The notes under the pieces: generated by a model
Told to the model about the DNA's origin: nothing
Databases searched by the model: none
Seen by the model: only the letters and a program-made list of their open reading frames with translations
NCBI GenBank assembly: GCA_008933805.1
Contig: WBUH01000012.1
Coordinates: 87,431-151,430 of the forward strand
Direction of reading: 5' to 3'
Source: Bacteroidota bacterium
GTDB lineage: Bacteria > Bacteroidota > Bacteroidia > UBA8524
DNA length: 64,000 bases
Shown here: positions 17,247 through 27,007 of the stretch, one piece after another
How positions within the stretch are numbered: position 1 is the stretch's first letter
Layout: every line of letters begins with the position of its first letter
Translations under genes and position numbers: made by a program

Positions 17247-20200
17247 TTAGCGCAAAACCGTAATCGTACCGCTTAGGTTATGATGTTTTGTATCAATACC
17301 TAAAGCGTTGATTACATACACGTATGCGCCTTCCTGCACAGGTTCTCCTTTATAAGAACCATCCCAGCTTTCATCAAGGCTATAGCCTGTAAATATTTTT
17401 TCGCCGTAGCGATTGTAAATGTTTATCTCAAATGATTTTATGTAAGCCCCTACTACTGTAAAAATGTTGTTGTGTTCATCGTTGTTAGGGGTAAAGGCTG
17501 ATGGTACAAACAAGCTTGAGCGACCATTTGCATCCGCAATGTTTGAGTAACTAACTATACCCTCATTGCTTACTGCCTTTACGCGGTACGCAATGCGTGC
17601 AAGGTTGTTAAACAGGTTGCTGTTATCAGTAAACAGAGTGTCAGTTGCGTTGTTGGTGGCCACTGTTACAAAATCGTTGCTGCTGTTTATTTGTTCTATT
17701 TCATAGTGGCTTATGCCTTCGTTCCATTGTTGGTACCCGATCCATTTTACATTCACATTGTCCTCGTTGTCGGCTTTTGCCTGTAGCAAAATGGTTTTAC
17801 CAATATTTCCGTGAGCACTAACTGCACCGCAAATATCGGTTGTACGGGTGCGGTAGTAGTAGCTTTGGTTGTGAACGTTTACGGTTTCATCGGTAAAGCT
17901 CCAAACACCCACAGGAGCTTTAAAAATTTGGGTGTAAGTTTTTCCGTCTGTTGATTTTTCAAGCGTATAGTATTCAACGGGTGTTTTTTGTTGATAGTTC
18001 GGAGCAAATTCAATCAATATGTTTTTATCATCCTCTACGGTAGCACGAACCACATTGGCGGGGAACACATCTTCAACATATATCGGGGTTGCGGTTGTTA
18101 TGTTTGAGCTCGACAACAGTTCACCTGTAAATTGTTGTGCGTAAACTATATAGGAGTATGTATTGCCGCAATAGGTTTGGGTGTCTGTATAGCGGGTCAT
18201 ATAAGCCGGTACCGTTTCAATCTTTTTGTATTCAGCTTCTTTGGCTTCTTTGCGGAAAATCTGATAATCGCGCACCGCTCCCCAACCTTGGTAGGCACTC
18301 CAATTAACGGTTACCTCGTTGGTGTCTGCTATCGTTTGAAGCAATACTGTGGTGTGGCCGCAGCTTTGTGATAGTTTACCGCAGGCAGTAAGTGTTTTTA
18401 TTTTATAAGTGTATGATTGTGAAAGTGTGTTCACGTTGTCATCGGTGAAAACAGTATCAGTAACAACGGTGATGGTTTTGTACAGTTGCTCAGGTTCGCC
18501 AACTGTGCTGCGGAAAATTTGGTAGGCGGCAAAGTTTACGTTGTTATGAGGAGTAAACTCAAGTTTAACCGAGTTGTTTTGTTGAACCGTTACCCTATAC
18601 ACATTGGGAGATTGTGGGGTTAGGGTATCAAACACAGTGATGTTTTTGCTGTTTTTTAGTGTGTCAATACAGCCGTTGTTGTCTTCAACTACTAATGAAA
18701 CTTTGTACTGGCCGGGTGTTGTGTAAATGTGAGCAAGGCTTTGGGCGGTATCTGTTTTGCCATCACCCCAAATCCATTGGCGGGTTTTGGTGCCTGCTTG
18801 GGTATTGGTTTTGTCGGTAGCTGTTATGGCACTGTTGCCGCATAGTTGGGTGTTGCTTATTTCAAAATCAGTATGCAGGTGCTTAATTTTAACGGTTTTG
18901 GTTTTTACAGCCTTGCATCCGTTGGCAGCAGAGGCTTTTAGCAGTACAGTATGTTCGCCTGTGTTTTTGAAAGTATGTTTTGCATGAAAGCATTCATGCG
19001 CTTCTTTTTCAGTAAACACCCACTCAAAATTGGCAGGTAGCTTTGTAGTATCAGTGGTGTTTGTAAAGGTGAAATTTTCGTGGGCGCATTTTCCGCTGAA
19101 AGTAAAATCAGGAGTTGGAGCTGCAAGACCTACAATAGGGTCTTTAACAGGGTACACAACCAAGCATCCGAAAGTATCTTCTAAAACCAAAGAAGGTTTG
19201 TAAGTACCCGCAAGGGTAAATGAACCCGAAGCAGAGGCACCAATGCTTAGTTGTCCGTTGCCCAAATCCCAGTTAACGGTTTTTGCGTTTTGGCTGTTGG
19301 CTGTAAAGTTGGCCGTAAAGGGTACACAGCCGTTATAACGGTCGATAGTATATGTGCCTGTGGGGCCGCCAATTTTTATTTTAGCTGTTTCTGTAACTGA
19401 GTCTGAGCAGCCTTGCTCATCGGTTACTTTATAGGTAATGCTGTATTGGCCGGGGTAAAAATAGGTTTTTGAGGGGGTTGGTAATATTGAGGTAGCACCA
19501 TCGCCAAACCACCATTTTGCTGTTGTGATGGTTGTGTTCTCAGCAACGCTGGCATCAGCAAAACCGGTTACCAAAGGTGGGCAAGTGGTAGCTGTTTTAT
19601 CAGCTACAAAACCTGCTTTTATTTTCTTAATACCTACAGGGATAAATACTGTTGCAGAATCTGTACAACCCAGCCCTTGCTCGGTAACGGTTAAGGTGAT
19701 TTTTGCTACTGAGTTTTGATGGTATTGTTGAGAAAAGCGGTTCACTGAGTAAACAGTCCTGTCGTTATACACCCAGTTGTAGCTTAGTTTTCCGGTGTGC
19801 ATTGATGCTGCTGAATCGTGCATAAACTCAACCATTGTATTATCACAATTAAGGGTTTTGTTTGAAAGTACCTGTGCCACCGGGTGTGACATTTTTATGT
19901 TTACAGCTTTAGTCACGGTACAGCCCAAATTGTCTTTTACGGTAAGATACACAGCGATGCCTTCTGTGTTCATTTTAGGCATGGCGGTTGTGAAGGTAAA
20001 GGGGATGGTATCAGCTAATGATGATACTTGGCTATAGTTATCACTCCAAGTAGCTTTTGCTACGCCGTATTCTGACGATCCTACCTTTATTAATTGTGCA
20101 TCCAACGGAAAGCAGCCTTTGTTTGGAGTTACGATTGGGGTATAATCAGGGCCTAATACTTTTATTGCTTGGGCTTGAGCTACAGTGTATTGGCATCCGT

Positions 20201-22508
20201 AGGCACCATGCACAGTTAACGTAATGTGTTGTAAACCGGGCAAAGCAAACTCAGGAGTAATGAATTTACCTTTTACTGTCGGTTGGTTACCTATTTTCCA
20301 AAAGCTGCTGTCGGCGCCGTTGGTTGTATCTGTTAGTAACACTGGGGTATTTGCACACAATGAATCGGCTGATTTGGTGAAGCCGGGGGTTAAAGGCTTG
20401 TTTATAGTAAAGATGTGGGCTTTGGTATCGGTGCAGCCTGTTGAGGTGTCTTTTACCAATAAATCAAGGTAGTGTTTGCCGGGTTGCAAATATTGTTTAA
20501 AGCTCTTTGTGGTGTTCACCATAATACCGTCAACGTACCAGTTAAAAATATGGCCGCCGTACGAAGCATTTTTGAAAGTTGTGGTATCAAGCACGCAAGG
20601 ATTTTCAGTAATGCTAAAGGCAGCAATAGGGGCTTTAACAGTAATGTAGCTTGGTTTGGTGATGGTATCGGCGCAGCCGTTTGACATCGAAATAAGGCTA
20701 ACGGTATGTTGACCGGGGTTTGCTTTATAATCGGCAAACGGGTGGGTTTCTTTTGAGGTGAAACTACCAAAATTCCATAAAAAGTTATCAATGTGTTGGC
20801 TTGTAATATCGGTTAGGTTGGTAAACTTCACGGCACCCATGTCTTTTCTGCATCCGGTAACTCGGTTTGCCTTAAAATCAGGTTTTGTTTTTTTACCAAC
20901 TTTGATAGCATCAAACGTAAAGGTGTCTGAACAACCATTGTTTTCTGTTACAATCAAACGGGGGTAGTAGGTGCCTTCGGTAGCATAGGTTGTGCTAATG
21001 TCTTTTGCATTGCTGGTTACACCATTGCCTAAATCCCATGCATAGCTTTTTATTCCGTAGTATGCACTACTATTATTGGTAAATGAAACAGCCAGTGGAC
21101 CGCAACCGCTTTTTGCAGATGGACTAAACGAAGCGGTAACAGGTTTAATGCGAGCCAGACGTATTTTCTCGCTACTTGCTTTGCAGCCGTTAGCGTCGGT
21201 AATTACAAGCTTTACGTTGAACACACCAGAACTGTCGTACCGCTTAACAGGATTTTTTTGAGTAGAGGTGGTTCCGTCTCCAAAATCCCAAAACCAGCTT
21301 TGTGCAGTTGTGTTGGCCGAACTGAATGAGATGGTGTGAGGGGTATTGCAACTTACGGGGTTTGTATGTGCAAATAATACTGATGGGTTGGTTAGCACTT
21401 CAATACTGTCTGTTTTAACCAAAGTGTCGTTACAACCTTCTGGAGAAGAAATAACCAGTTTTATGCTGAATTTTCCTGCGGTTGTATAAGTGTATGCGGT
21501 ATCAGTGCCTATTGCAGAATCGCCATTTCCCAAAAACCATTTTATCGTAGCGTTTGAGGGGATGCCGGTGCCTGTGTTTTTAAAGTTTACGGTATGAGGC
21601 AGGCACCCTTTTTTATTTTCTAAGCTAAATTTGGCTTTAGTAGCACCAATGCTTATGTGAGTAGGAGAGAGCAACGTTGTTACACATTGGTTATCATCAG
21701 TAACGGTAAGGCTTACATTGTAGTTGCCTGTTTTGTTGTATGTAACCGAAGGGCTTTGAGCAACTGAACTGTCGCCATTGCCAAACTTCCATAAGTAGTT
21801 ATAGGTTACGCCGTTTACAATCGGTGTAGTGTTATCAAACTTAACGTTTACGGGAGCTGTGCAGCCTCCTTTTGTATTGCTTGTAAAAGCAACTTTAGCG
21901 GGTAATGTAGTTTTTATATAGGCAGCTTTGTTTAGAAAGCTTTTGCAGCCATTGCTGTCAGTTACAATAAGGCTTACAGAAAATGAACCCTCGGTTGTAA
22001 ATGTATGTTTTGGGTTTTTATCGGTAGATTGTGAGCCGTCGCCAAAGTTCCATAAGTAATCAGTAATCGAAACTGAAGATTGGGTTGCAGTATCTGTAAA
22101 ACTAAATTCCTTTCCTGCACAGCCTTTTGTAACGTTGGCTTGAAAAGCAACTTCAGGGTTGGCAAATGTTCTTACTGCCAGGCTTTTTTCGAAAGTGTCT
22201 TTCGCCCCGTTTTTGTCAGTGATAATAAGTTTTACTGTATAGTTGCCGGCTTGGGTATAGATAGCTCCCGGATTTTTAAGTGCTGATGTGTTTCCGTTTC
22301 CAAAATCCCAGAAGTGCGATAGTCCCATACCAGTAGAGTTGTCGGTAAACTGAACAATAAGGGGTAAGCATCCCTTGGTTTTGTCTTGACTGAAGTTTGC
22401 ATTGAGAGTTACACCTGATTGGGCACCCAGCCTAGATGATAGAAGGCAGGTTAGCATAATAGTTAGTAAGCAGCACACAAAGGTGCGTTTTGTGTAAATT
22501 CCATTCAT
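17247..22508 (-). CDS. Giant PKD-repeat surface protein with T9SS type B sorting domain
   Basis: A 1753-residue secreted adhesin-like protein. The signal peptide ends near SSRLGAQ. About fifteen PKD-type beta-sandwich repeats follow, each opening with a GC or NPC element and a V-x-F strand (KGCLPLIVQF, KGCLPHTVNF, SGCGPLAVSF, NGCVPFTANF). Most contain WDFGNG/W-FGDG and end in YT..G.Y.V.L.V.D..GC. Cysteines sit at fixed places in each repeat, so disulphides are likely. Three or four fibronectin-III-like domains come next (YQIFRS, YYLEKS-like), then the C-terminal CHU_C domain: FVPSAFTPNNDEHNNIF, INIYNRYGEKIF, ESWDGSYKGEPVQEGAYVY. This domain directs T9SS type B export and attachment. Likely role: adhesion, gliding or cell-surface matrix (inference). 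Single-gene unit. Confidence 0.92.
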   Translation of the reverse strand: MNGIYTKRTFVCCLLTIMLTCLLSSRLGAQSGVTLNANFSQDKTKGCLPLIVQFTDNSTGMGLSHFWDFGNGNTSALKNPGAIYTQAGNYTVKLIITDKNGAKDTFEKSLAVRTFANPEVAFQANVTKGCAGKEFSFTDTATQSSVSITDYLWNFGDGSQSTDKNPKHTFTTEGSFSVSLIVTDSNGCKSFLNKAAYIKTTLPAKVAFTSNTKGGCTAPVNVKFDNTTPIVNGVTYNYLWKFGNGDSSVAQSPSVTYNKTGNYNVSLTVTDDNQCVTTLLSPTHISIGATKAKFSLENKKGCLPHTVNFKNTGTGIPSNATIKWFLGNGDSAIGTDTAYTYTTAGKFSIKLVISSPEGCNDTLVKTDSIEVLTNPSVLFAHTNPVSCNTPHTISFSSANTTAQSWFWDFGDGTTSTQKNPVKRYDSSGVFNVKLVITDANGCKASSEKIRLARIKPVTASFSPSAKSGCGPLAVSFTNNSSAYYGIKSYAWDLGNGVTSNAKDISTTYATEGTYYPRLIVTENNGCSDTFTFDAIKVGKKTKPDFKANRVTGCRKDMGAVKFTNLTDITSQHIDNFLWNFGSFTSKETHPFADYKANPGQHTVSLISMSNGCADTITKPSYITVKAPIAAFSITENPCVLDTTTFKNASYGGHIFNWYVDGIMVNTTKSFKQYLQPGKHYLDLLVKDTSTGCTDTKAHIFTINKPLTPGFTKSADSLCANTPVLLTDTTNGADSSFWKIGNQPTVKGKFITPEFALPGLQHITLTVHGAYGCQYTVAQAQAIKVLGPDYTPIVTPNKGCFPLDAQLIKVGSSEYGVAKATWSDNYSQVSSLADTIPFTFTTAMPKMNTEGIAVYLTVKDNLGCTVTKAVNIKMSHPVAQVLSNKTLNCDNTMVEFMHDSAASMHTGKLSYNWVYNDRTVYSVNRFSQQYHQNSVAKITLTVTEQGLGCTDSATVFIPVGIKKIKAGFVADKTATTCPPLVTGFADASVAENTTITTAKWWFGDGATSILPTPSKTYFYPGQYSITYKVTDEQGCSDSVTETAKIKIGGPTGTYTIDRYNGCVPFTANFTANSQNAKTVNWDLGNGQLSIGASASGSFTLAGTYKPSLVLEDTFGCLVVYPVKDPIVGLAAPTPDFTFSGKCAHENFTFTNTTDTTKLPANFEWVFTEKEAHECFHAKHTFKNTGEHTVLLKASAANGCKAVKTKTVKIKHLHTDFEISNTQLCGNSAITATDKTNTQAGTKTRQWIWGDGKTDTAQSLAHIYTTPGQYKVSLVVEDNNGCIDTLKNSKNITVFDTLTPQSPNVYRVTVQQNNSVKLEFTPHNNVNFAAYQIFRSTVGEPEQLYKTITVVTDTVFTDDNVNTLSQSYTYKIKTLTACGKLSQSCGHTTVLLQTIADTNEVTVNWSAYQGWGAVRDYQIFRKEAKEAEYKKIETVPAYMTRYTDTQTYCGNTYSYIVYAQQFTGELLSSSNITTATPIYVEDVFPANVVRATVEDDKNILIEFAPNYQQKTPVEYYTLEKSTDGKTYTQIFKAPVGVWSFTDETVNVHNQSYYYRTRTTDICGAVSAHGNIGKTILLQAKADNEDNVNVKWIGYQQWNEGISHYEIEQINSSNDFVTVATNNATDTLFTDNSNLFNNLARIAYRVKAVSNEGIVSYSNIADANGRSSLFVPSAFTPNNDEHNNIFTVVGAYIKSFEINIYNRYGEKIFTGYSLDESWDGSYKGEPVQEGAYVYVINALGIDTKHHNLSGTITVLR

Positions 22509-22956
22509 GTGTAAAAAGTTTTAAATTTTTAAAACTAAAATCCATGTCCGATTTGGAATTTTGGTGTTAATACCCTCCCAGATGGATATTAACTTTCGCA
22601 AACCGTGTCACAAATTTCTAAAACTTTTTACTAAAATATTATACTTTTTATTTCGTTACCTGCTCTATTACATCATTAATTGCTTTCAAAATTTGTTTTA
22701 TTATTCTGATTGATAGTTTTTTATGGTGTTGTTAAGAATATTTCTAAATTGTATAGCTTGTTAAGCATGCTTAAATAGTTTTAAGTATTGAGTATTTTAT
22801 TTTAAGTAAAAAACTAAAACGAGTGAAATGTTTTAAAAAATGAGTGCAAAAATTTAGAAAATTGATATTTTTTTCGACAGGATAGACAGTTCTATCCTTC
22901 CGGAATAGAAAACTTTAGAAAACGAGCAAATTTTTTAAGTAAAGAAGTTGGATTGC
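22509..22956. other. AT-rich spacer, no gene seen
   Basis: Between the starts/ends of two minus-strand genes. It must contain the promoter of the PKD gene, but no clear TAnnTTTG box was found. A small hairpin GGATAGA/TCTATCC (22880-22897) lacks a T-run in either useful direction. Confidence 0.45.
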
Positions 22957-23733
22957 TTAGATGCGAAACTTATCGGCATCAGTAAGAAAGGGCAGTGCAG
23001 CCCTAAATTTAAGCAGCTCAGGTTTTGATAGTTGATGCGTAATGATTTTAGATTCGGATACTGCATCTTCTACAATACTACCGTTAAAATCAACAATCAT
23101 ACTATCACCGCTATGGGCAAGGCTGTTGCCATCATTACCAATGCGGTTACTTGCCAGTACATACGTTTGGTTTTCAACCGCACGTGCAGGCAGTAGGGTG
23201 CGCCAATGGTGTGCCCTGCGTTGAGGCCAATTGGCAACATATACAAGTATATCGTAATTGTGTGTGTTGCGGCTCCATACCGGAAAACGTAAATCGTAGC
23301 AAATTAAAGGGCATATTTTCCAGCCCAAATAATCCACCAACAAGAGTTGTTCGCCCGCTTTGTAGTGTTCAGTTTCGCTACCTAAACCAAACAAGTGTTT
23401 TTTATCGTATTGGCTATACGTACCGTCGGGCTTCACAAACAACAAACGGTTAAAGTATCCGCCTTGGTCGGGAGCCATTATGCTGCCAATTATGGCAGCA
23501 TTCGTTTTAGCCGCAGTGGTTTTCATCCACTCAAGGCCGCGTTCAAATGTCTCGGCAGCAAATTTTTCAGGCTTCATGCTGAAACCAGTGGTAAACATCT
23601 CAGGAAGGATGAATAAGTCAGTAGCAGCTGCTTTAGCCAACATATCATCAAACATTGCCAAATTTGCTTCCGTGTTTTCCCAGTGCAGGTCGGCCTGCAC
23701 TACAGATACGTTTAAGATGTCCTTTTTTACCAT
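22957..23733 (-). CDS. Omega-amidase (nitrilase superfamily, YafV type)
   Basis: Hydrolyses alpha-ketoglutaramate or alpha-ketosuccinamate to the keto-diacid and ammonia. 258 residues, cytoplasmic. The nitrilase triad is visible: Glu in LFILPEMFTTGF, Lys in YDKKHLFG, Cys in PLICYDLRFPVW. The tail SRIG-like ASNRIGNDGN and HSGDSMIVDFNG fit the YafV/Nit2 branch. Its first codons overlap the end of the aminotransferase gene by seven bases, so translation is coupled. Together they form the glutamine transaminase/omega-amidase pair used in methionine salvage or amino-group scavenging (family knowledge). Confidence 0.9.
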   Translation of the reverse strand: MVKKDILNVSVVQADLHWENTEANLAMFDDMLAKAAATDLFILPEMFTTGFSMKPEKFAAETFERGLEWMKTTAAKTNAAIIGSIMAPDQGGYFNRLLFVKPDGTYSQYDKKHLFGLGSETEHYKAGEQLLLVDYLGWKICPLICYDLRFPVWSRNTHNYDILVYVANWPQRRAHHWRTLLPARAVENQTYVLASNRIGNDGNSLAHSGDSMIVDFNGSIVEDAVSESKIITHQLSKPELLKFRAALPFLTDADKFRI

Positions 23734-24893
23734 TTACTGATATTGCACAAAATTTCTGCCGCTTTTTCTAAGGTCTCGTTTTCTTTGGCAAAACAAAAAC
23801 GCACCACTTTATTGTCTTCTCCGTGTGAGTAGAATACAGATACGGGGATTGAAGCAACTTTATATTCTTTAGTAAGCCTTATGGCAAACTCAGTATCTTT
23901 TTCTTTTGAAAGTTTTTCGTAGCCAGCTAATTGAAAGTACGAACCGTTGCAGGGGAGCAGTTTAAATTTACTGCCTTTTAACAATCCCGCAAAATAATCG
24001 CGCTTTTGCATGTAGAACGCTGAAAGTTCAAGCCAAGCATCTTTATTATCTAAAAAGGTAGCTATGGCATGTTGCATAGGCGTATTGGTACTAAAGGCCA
24101 TAAACTGGTATATCTTTCTAAACTCAGCCATCAGGTTGGCAGGGGCCATGCAATAGCCAATCTTCCAGCCTGTGGTGTGAAAAGTCTTCCCGAAAGAGGA
24201 TACTATAAAACTACGCTCAGCAAGCTTTGGGTAGCGGGCTACACTTTGGTGTTCAATGCCGTCAAAAATGATATGTTCGTACACCTCATCGCTCAATATC
24301 ACAATATCAGTTCCTTCGGTAATTTTTTGCAGCTTTTCCATATCCGCTGATGATAATACGGAGCCCGTAGGGTTGTGGGGCGTATTAATAATAATCATGC
24401 GGGTTTTAAACGTAATCAGCTTTTTTATCGATTCCCAATCCACCCTGTACTCAGGGAATTTCATAGGTGCAAACACCGGTCTGCCTCCGTTTATTAATAT
24501 AGCAGGTAAATAGCTGTCGTAAGCGGGTTCAATAATAATCACTTCGTCGCCTTCGCGCACAACTGCCGTAATTGCTGCCCACAATGCCAACGTGGCACCG
24601 GGCGTAACGGTTATTTCAGTGTCGGGGTTATAATCCGCACTGTATAATTCGTTGGTTTTTTCGGCAATCTTTTCGCGCAACAAAGGCAGTCCCGGCATGG
24701 GAGCGTATTGGTTGTGTTGGTTTTTCATGGCTGTGGTAACCAAATCAACCAGCACCGGCGAACAGGTGAAATCAGGGAAACCTTGAGAAAGGTTAATGGC
24801 CCCCGATTCTTTTGCCAACGCACTCATCACTGTAAAAATAGTGGTTCCGTGTTTGGGTAGTTTGGAGGCAATGCTTCCGTCAAACTTTAGCAT
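23727..24893 (-). CDS. PLP-dependent aminotransferase (methionine/glutamine transaminase type)
   Basis: 388 residues, fold-type I class I/II aminotransferase. Typical features: SGAINLSQGFPDFTCSP (N-terminal substrate loop), TVTPGATLALWAAI, the NPHNPTG-like motif INTPHNPTGS, DEVYEHIIFD, and the PLP lysine in SFGKTFHTTGWKIGY. Closest in style to YbdL/KAT enzymes that transaminate methionine, glutamine or aromatic keto acids. Partner omega-amidase overlaps downstream and removes the glutamine-derived keto-amide, pulling the reaction forward. ATG start, TATCTTTG box 25 bases upstream. Confidence 0.92.
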   Translation of the reverse strand: MLKFDGSIASKLPKHGTTIFTVMSALAKESGAINLSQGFPDFTCSPVLVDLVTTAMKNQHNQYAPMPGLPLLREKIAEKTNELYSADYNPDTEITVTPGATLALWAAITAVVREGDEVIIIEPAYDSYLPAILINGGRPVFAPMKFPEYRVDWESIKKLITFKTRMIIINTPHNPTGSVLSSADMEKLQKITEGTDIVILSDEVYEHIIFDGIEHQSVARYPKLAERSFIVSSFGKTFHTTGWKIGYCMAPANLMAEFRKIYQFMAFSTNTPMQHAIATFLDNKDAWLELSAFYMQKRDYFAGLLKGSKFKLLPCNGSYFQLAGYEKLSKEKDTEFAIRLTKEYKVASIPVSVFYSHGEDNKVVRFCFAKENETLEKAAEILCNISKW

Positions 24894-24918
24894 ATCAACA
24901 CTTTGACTTGTAAACCGC

Positions 24919-24926
24919 CAAAGATA
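24919..24926 (-). promoter_or_regulatory. -7 box of the aminotransferase/omega-amidase operon
   Basis: TATCTTTG on the minus strand, 25 bases before the ATG at 24893; leader of about 20 bases. Confidence 0.5.
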
Positions 24927-24995
24927 TAAGTCGAGGTTTAATAGTTATAAACAATTTGCTTGATTTTAAAAAGTTTAATAAGCAATAAAAGATTG

Positions 24996-25069
24996 AGCGG
25001 GAAACGAGGCTCGAACTCGCGCCCCCCCAGCTTGGGGAGCTGAAGCTCTATCAGCTGAGCTACTAAGGC
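24996..25069 (-). tRNA. tRNA-Gly(CCC)-like gene, degenerate (possible pseudogene)
   Basis: A cloverleaf can be drawn on the minus strand: D-arm GCTC/GAGC, anticodon stem TCAGC/GCTGG, T-arm GCGAG/CTCGT with TTCGAGC, and 3' acceptor strand TTCCCGC as in tRNA-Gly. Three things are wrong. The 5' acceptor strand GCCTTAG leaves three of seven positions unpaired. The anticodon loop is TCCCCAA, with C at position 33 instead of the invariant T. Position 19 is A instead of G. Either a decayed copy or a tRNA with a special role; anticodon CCC if functional. Confidence 0.6.
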
Positions 25070-25421
25070 AGGTACGCAAATTTAAAATGTCGCTTTCAAA
25101 CGTCAAGCACGGTTTTTGTATGCAATATTATCAGGTATATATAATAAGTGTGTCGTCAAATAGTTTGTACAACTGTATAGATAATAGCACTATCAAGCCT
25201 TCATACCTTATTGGGGTTAAAATTGACTTATGAACAGCTATCCACAGTTATAAAACTGTCAAAGTCAATAAACTATACAGTAGCCTGTGTAAATCAAATC
25301 TACGTTAACTACTATTATCGTTGAATTTGTTGTAACTTATTGATTAGTAATGTTTTATAAAATTGGCATGTTAATTGTTAGTTAATAGCGGTTTAAATAA
25401 AGTTTAACTAATATTTAAAGT
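25070..25421. other. Gene-free spacer
   Basis: AT-rich DNA between the tRNA-like gene and the glucosaminidase gene. It contains one ATCCACA word near 25240 reminiscent of half a DnaA box, but no cluster. No TAnnTTTG box near the downstream ATG. Confidence 0.4.
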
Positions 25422-26096
25422 ATGAACACCAGGAATTTCAGTATCCATTACCAAGACCAAAACGGTAGGTGGGTTATTTGCCGGAATGACCAGTGCCAAG
25501 ACTTTGCCATTTTGAATTTGATTACAAACAAGAAGCTGCTTACTATCACCTTATTGTTGATAGCGGCTGCTGTGGCAGTGGCATACGCCCCCATGATGCC
25601 ATCATTTAAGCGAAATGTAGTTCCGGTTGCGATAGCTGATACAGAAGCTGCACCGGTGGCAAAAGATACCATCCCCGCCTTAACAGATGAAAATTTGCTA
25701 GTTGAGATTAAAAACCAAGGGATTATTTGTGAGAAGCATGTATTGGCACAGGCAAAATTAGAATCGCTGCACCTTACCTCGTATTTGTGCCGCAATGCAA
25801 ATAACCTGTTTGGAATGCGCTACCCCGGAAAGCGTGAAACCACTGCAATTGGGGTGTATTTGCAAGGACAGGATACTATTATATATGGTAATCCGTCAGA
25901 ATTGAAGAAATATCTTACCAAGCCTACCTATGCTGTATATGCAAGCTGGGTAGATGCGGTAAAAGACTATAAGCTGTGGCAAGAGAGTGCCTTTGACCTA
26001 GAAGGAAAATACCTCAGCTTTTTAAATCGTATTTATGCCGAAGCTCCTGACTACGTACACGTAGTGGACAAAATGGCTAAAAAGATTCAGGACTAA
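25422..26096 (+). CDS. Membrane-anchored glucosaminidase-domain protein
   Basis: 224 residues. A cytoplasmic N-terminus of about 35 residues is followed by one membrane segment (LLTITLLLIAAAVAVAYA), and the rest is periplasmic. Residues about 85-220 look like a Bax/FlgJ-type glucosaminidase domain: ICEKHVLAQAKLESLHLTS, then NANNLFGMRYPGKRE, and ending with YASWVDAVKDYKLWQE and FLNRIYAEAPDYVHVVDKM. Glu in AKLES is the expected general acid. Likely trims peptidoglycan during growth. ATG start; followed by a strong terminator. Confidence 0.85.
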   Translation: MNTRNFSIHYQDQNGRWVICRNDQCQDFAILNLITNKKLLTITLLLIAAAVAVAYAPMMPSFKRNVVPVAIADTEAAPVAKDTIPALTDENLLVEIKNQGIICEKHVLAQAKLESLHLTSYLCRNANNLFGMRYPGKRETTAIGVYLQGQDTIIYGNPSELKKYLTKPTYAVYASWVDAVKDYKLWQESAFDLEGKYLSFLNRIYAEAPDYVHVVDKMAKKIQD

Positions 26097-26128
26097 GTTT
26101 TAGCCCTGATTTGTTCATAGTTAGGTTA

Positions 26129-26167
26129 GGAAGCCCCGCCGGGAGGATGGGGCTTCTTTTTTATTTT
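26129..26167 (+). terminator. Terminator of the glucosaminidase gene
   Basis: GAAGCCCC and GGGGCTTC pair around an 11-base loop, followed by TTTTTTATTTT. Confidence 0.88.
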
Positions 26168-26221
26168 AGCATCTATCAATCACATTACTTAAATGTTCAA
26201 TGCTAAATGTAAAATGCCCGA

Positions 26222-26229
26222 TATCTTTG
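26222..26229 (+). promoter_or_regulatory. -7 box of trmN6, leaderless spacing
   Basis: TATCTTTG, then CGGC, then the GTG start at 26234. The four-base gap predicts that transcription starts on the start codon. Confidence 0.55.
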
Positions 26230-26233
26230 CGGC

Positions 26234-26953
26234 GTGAGTCAGATTTTCCGTTTTAAGCAATTTAATATCAACCAGCAGGATTGTGCCATGAAGATTGGTA
26301 CCGATGCTATGCTAATGGGCAGTCTTGCCCAACCGGTTGATGCGCAGAATATTTTAGACATAGGTACGGGCACAGGTGTGCTGGCATTAATGATGGCACA
26401 GCAATGCCCCCATGCGATAATTGATGCAGTAGAACCCGATAGTATTATGGCTGTGAGGGCTGCTGAAAATTTTGAAAACAGTACCTGGGACTATCGCCTT
26501 ACTTTATACAACGAGGCACTGCAAGAGTATACCAATTTGGGTATTATCCATTATGAATACATACTATGTAACCCCCCGTATTTTGAACCGTCGCCTACTA
26601 CAAGGCCGGACAGAATAAATGCACGCAGCACGGTTACTTTAACCTTTGATGAACTGATGGCCTATGGCGAGCAATTGCTGGACGCGCAGGGAAAAATGGG
26701 AGTGATTGTACCTGAAGGTGAATATGAAAAACTGTTGGTTGCTGCACAAAAAGTAGGTTTGCATCCTGTAAGGCAAGTATTGATAAGCAGTTTTGAGAAT
26801 AGTCCGGTGATACGACGCGTTACTGAGTTTGCTAAAAAAGCACCTGTTGAGGTAGAACAAGACAGTTTATTCATTTATAATGAAGACAAAACGTGGAGCG
26901 AAAAGTACACCGTACTCACGGCTGAGTTTCACAACCTTGATAAAGAAGCGTAA
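26234..26953 (+). CDS. trmN6: tRNA1(Val) (adenine-37-N6)-methyltransferase
   Basis: Methylates A37 of tRNA-Val. 239 residues with a GTG start giving MSQIFRFKQFNINQQDCAMKIGTDAMLMG, the family's N-terminal signature. Rossmann-fold motif I is LDIGTGTGVLALMMAQ; the adenine-N6 catalytic motif NPPY is at 113-116 (CNPPYFEPSP). EQLLDAQGKMGVIVPE follows. The gene directly precedes the deoxynucleoside kinase with a 54-base gap and may be cotranscribed with it. Confidence 0.92.
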   Translation: MSQIFRFKQFNINQQDCAMKIGTDAMLMGSLAQPVDAQNILDIGTGTGVLALMMAQQCPHAIIDAVEPDSIMAVRAAENFENSTWDYRLTLYNEALQEYTNLGIIHYEYILCNPPYFEPSPTTRPDRINARSTVTLTFDELMAYGEQLLDAQGKMGVIVPEGEYEKLLVAAQKVGLHPVRQVLISSFENSPVIRRVTEFAKKAPVEVEQDSLFIYNEDKTWSEKYTVLTAEFHNLDKEA

Positions 26954-27007
26954 GAATTTATCCATAACAGTTGCACAATAGGGTGTTTTAGGCTTTAATT
27001 TGAAAGT

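Noticed and set aside
22880..22897. Hairpin as terminator of the omega-amidase gene
   Set aside because: No T-run follows on the minus strand; stem of only seven pairs.
25230..25260. DnaA-box-like word ATCCACA suggesting an origin
   Set aside because: Only one imperfect copy, no cluster, no dnaA or dnaN nearby.
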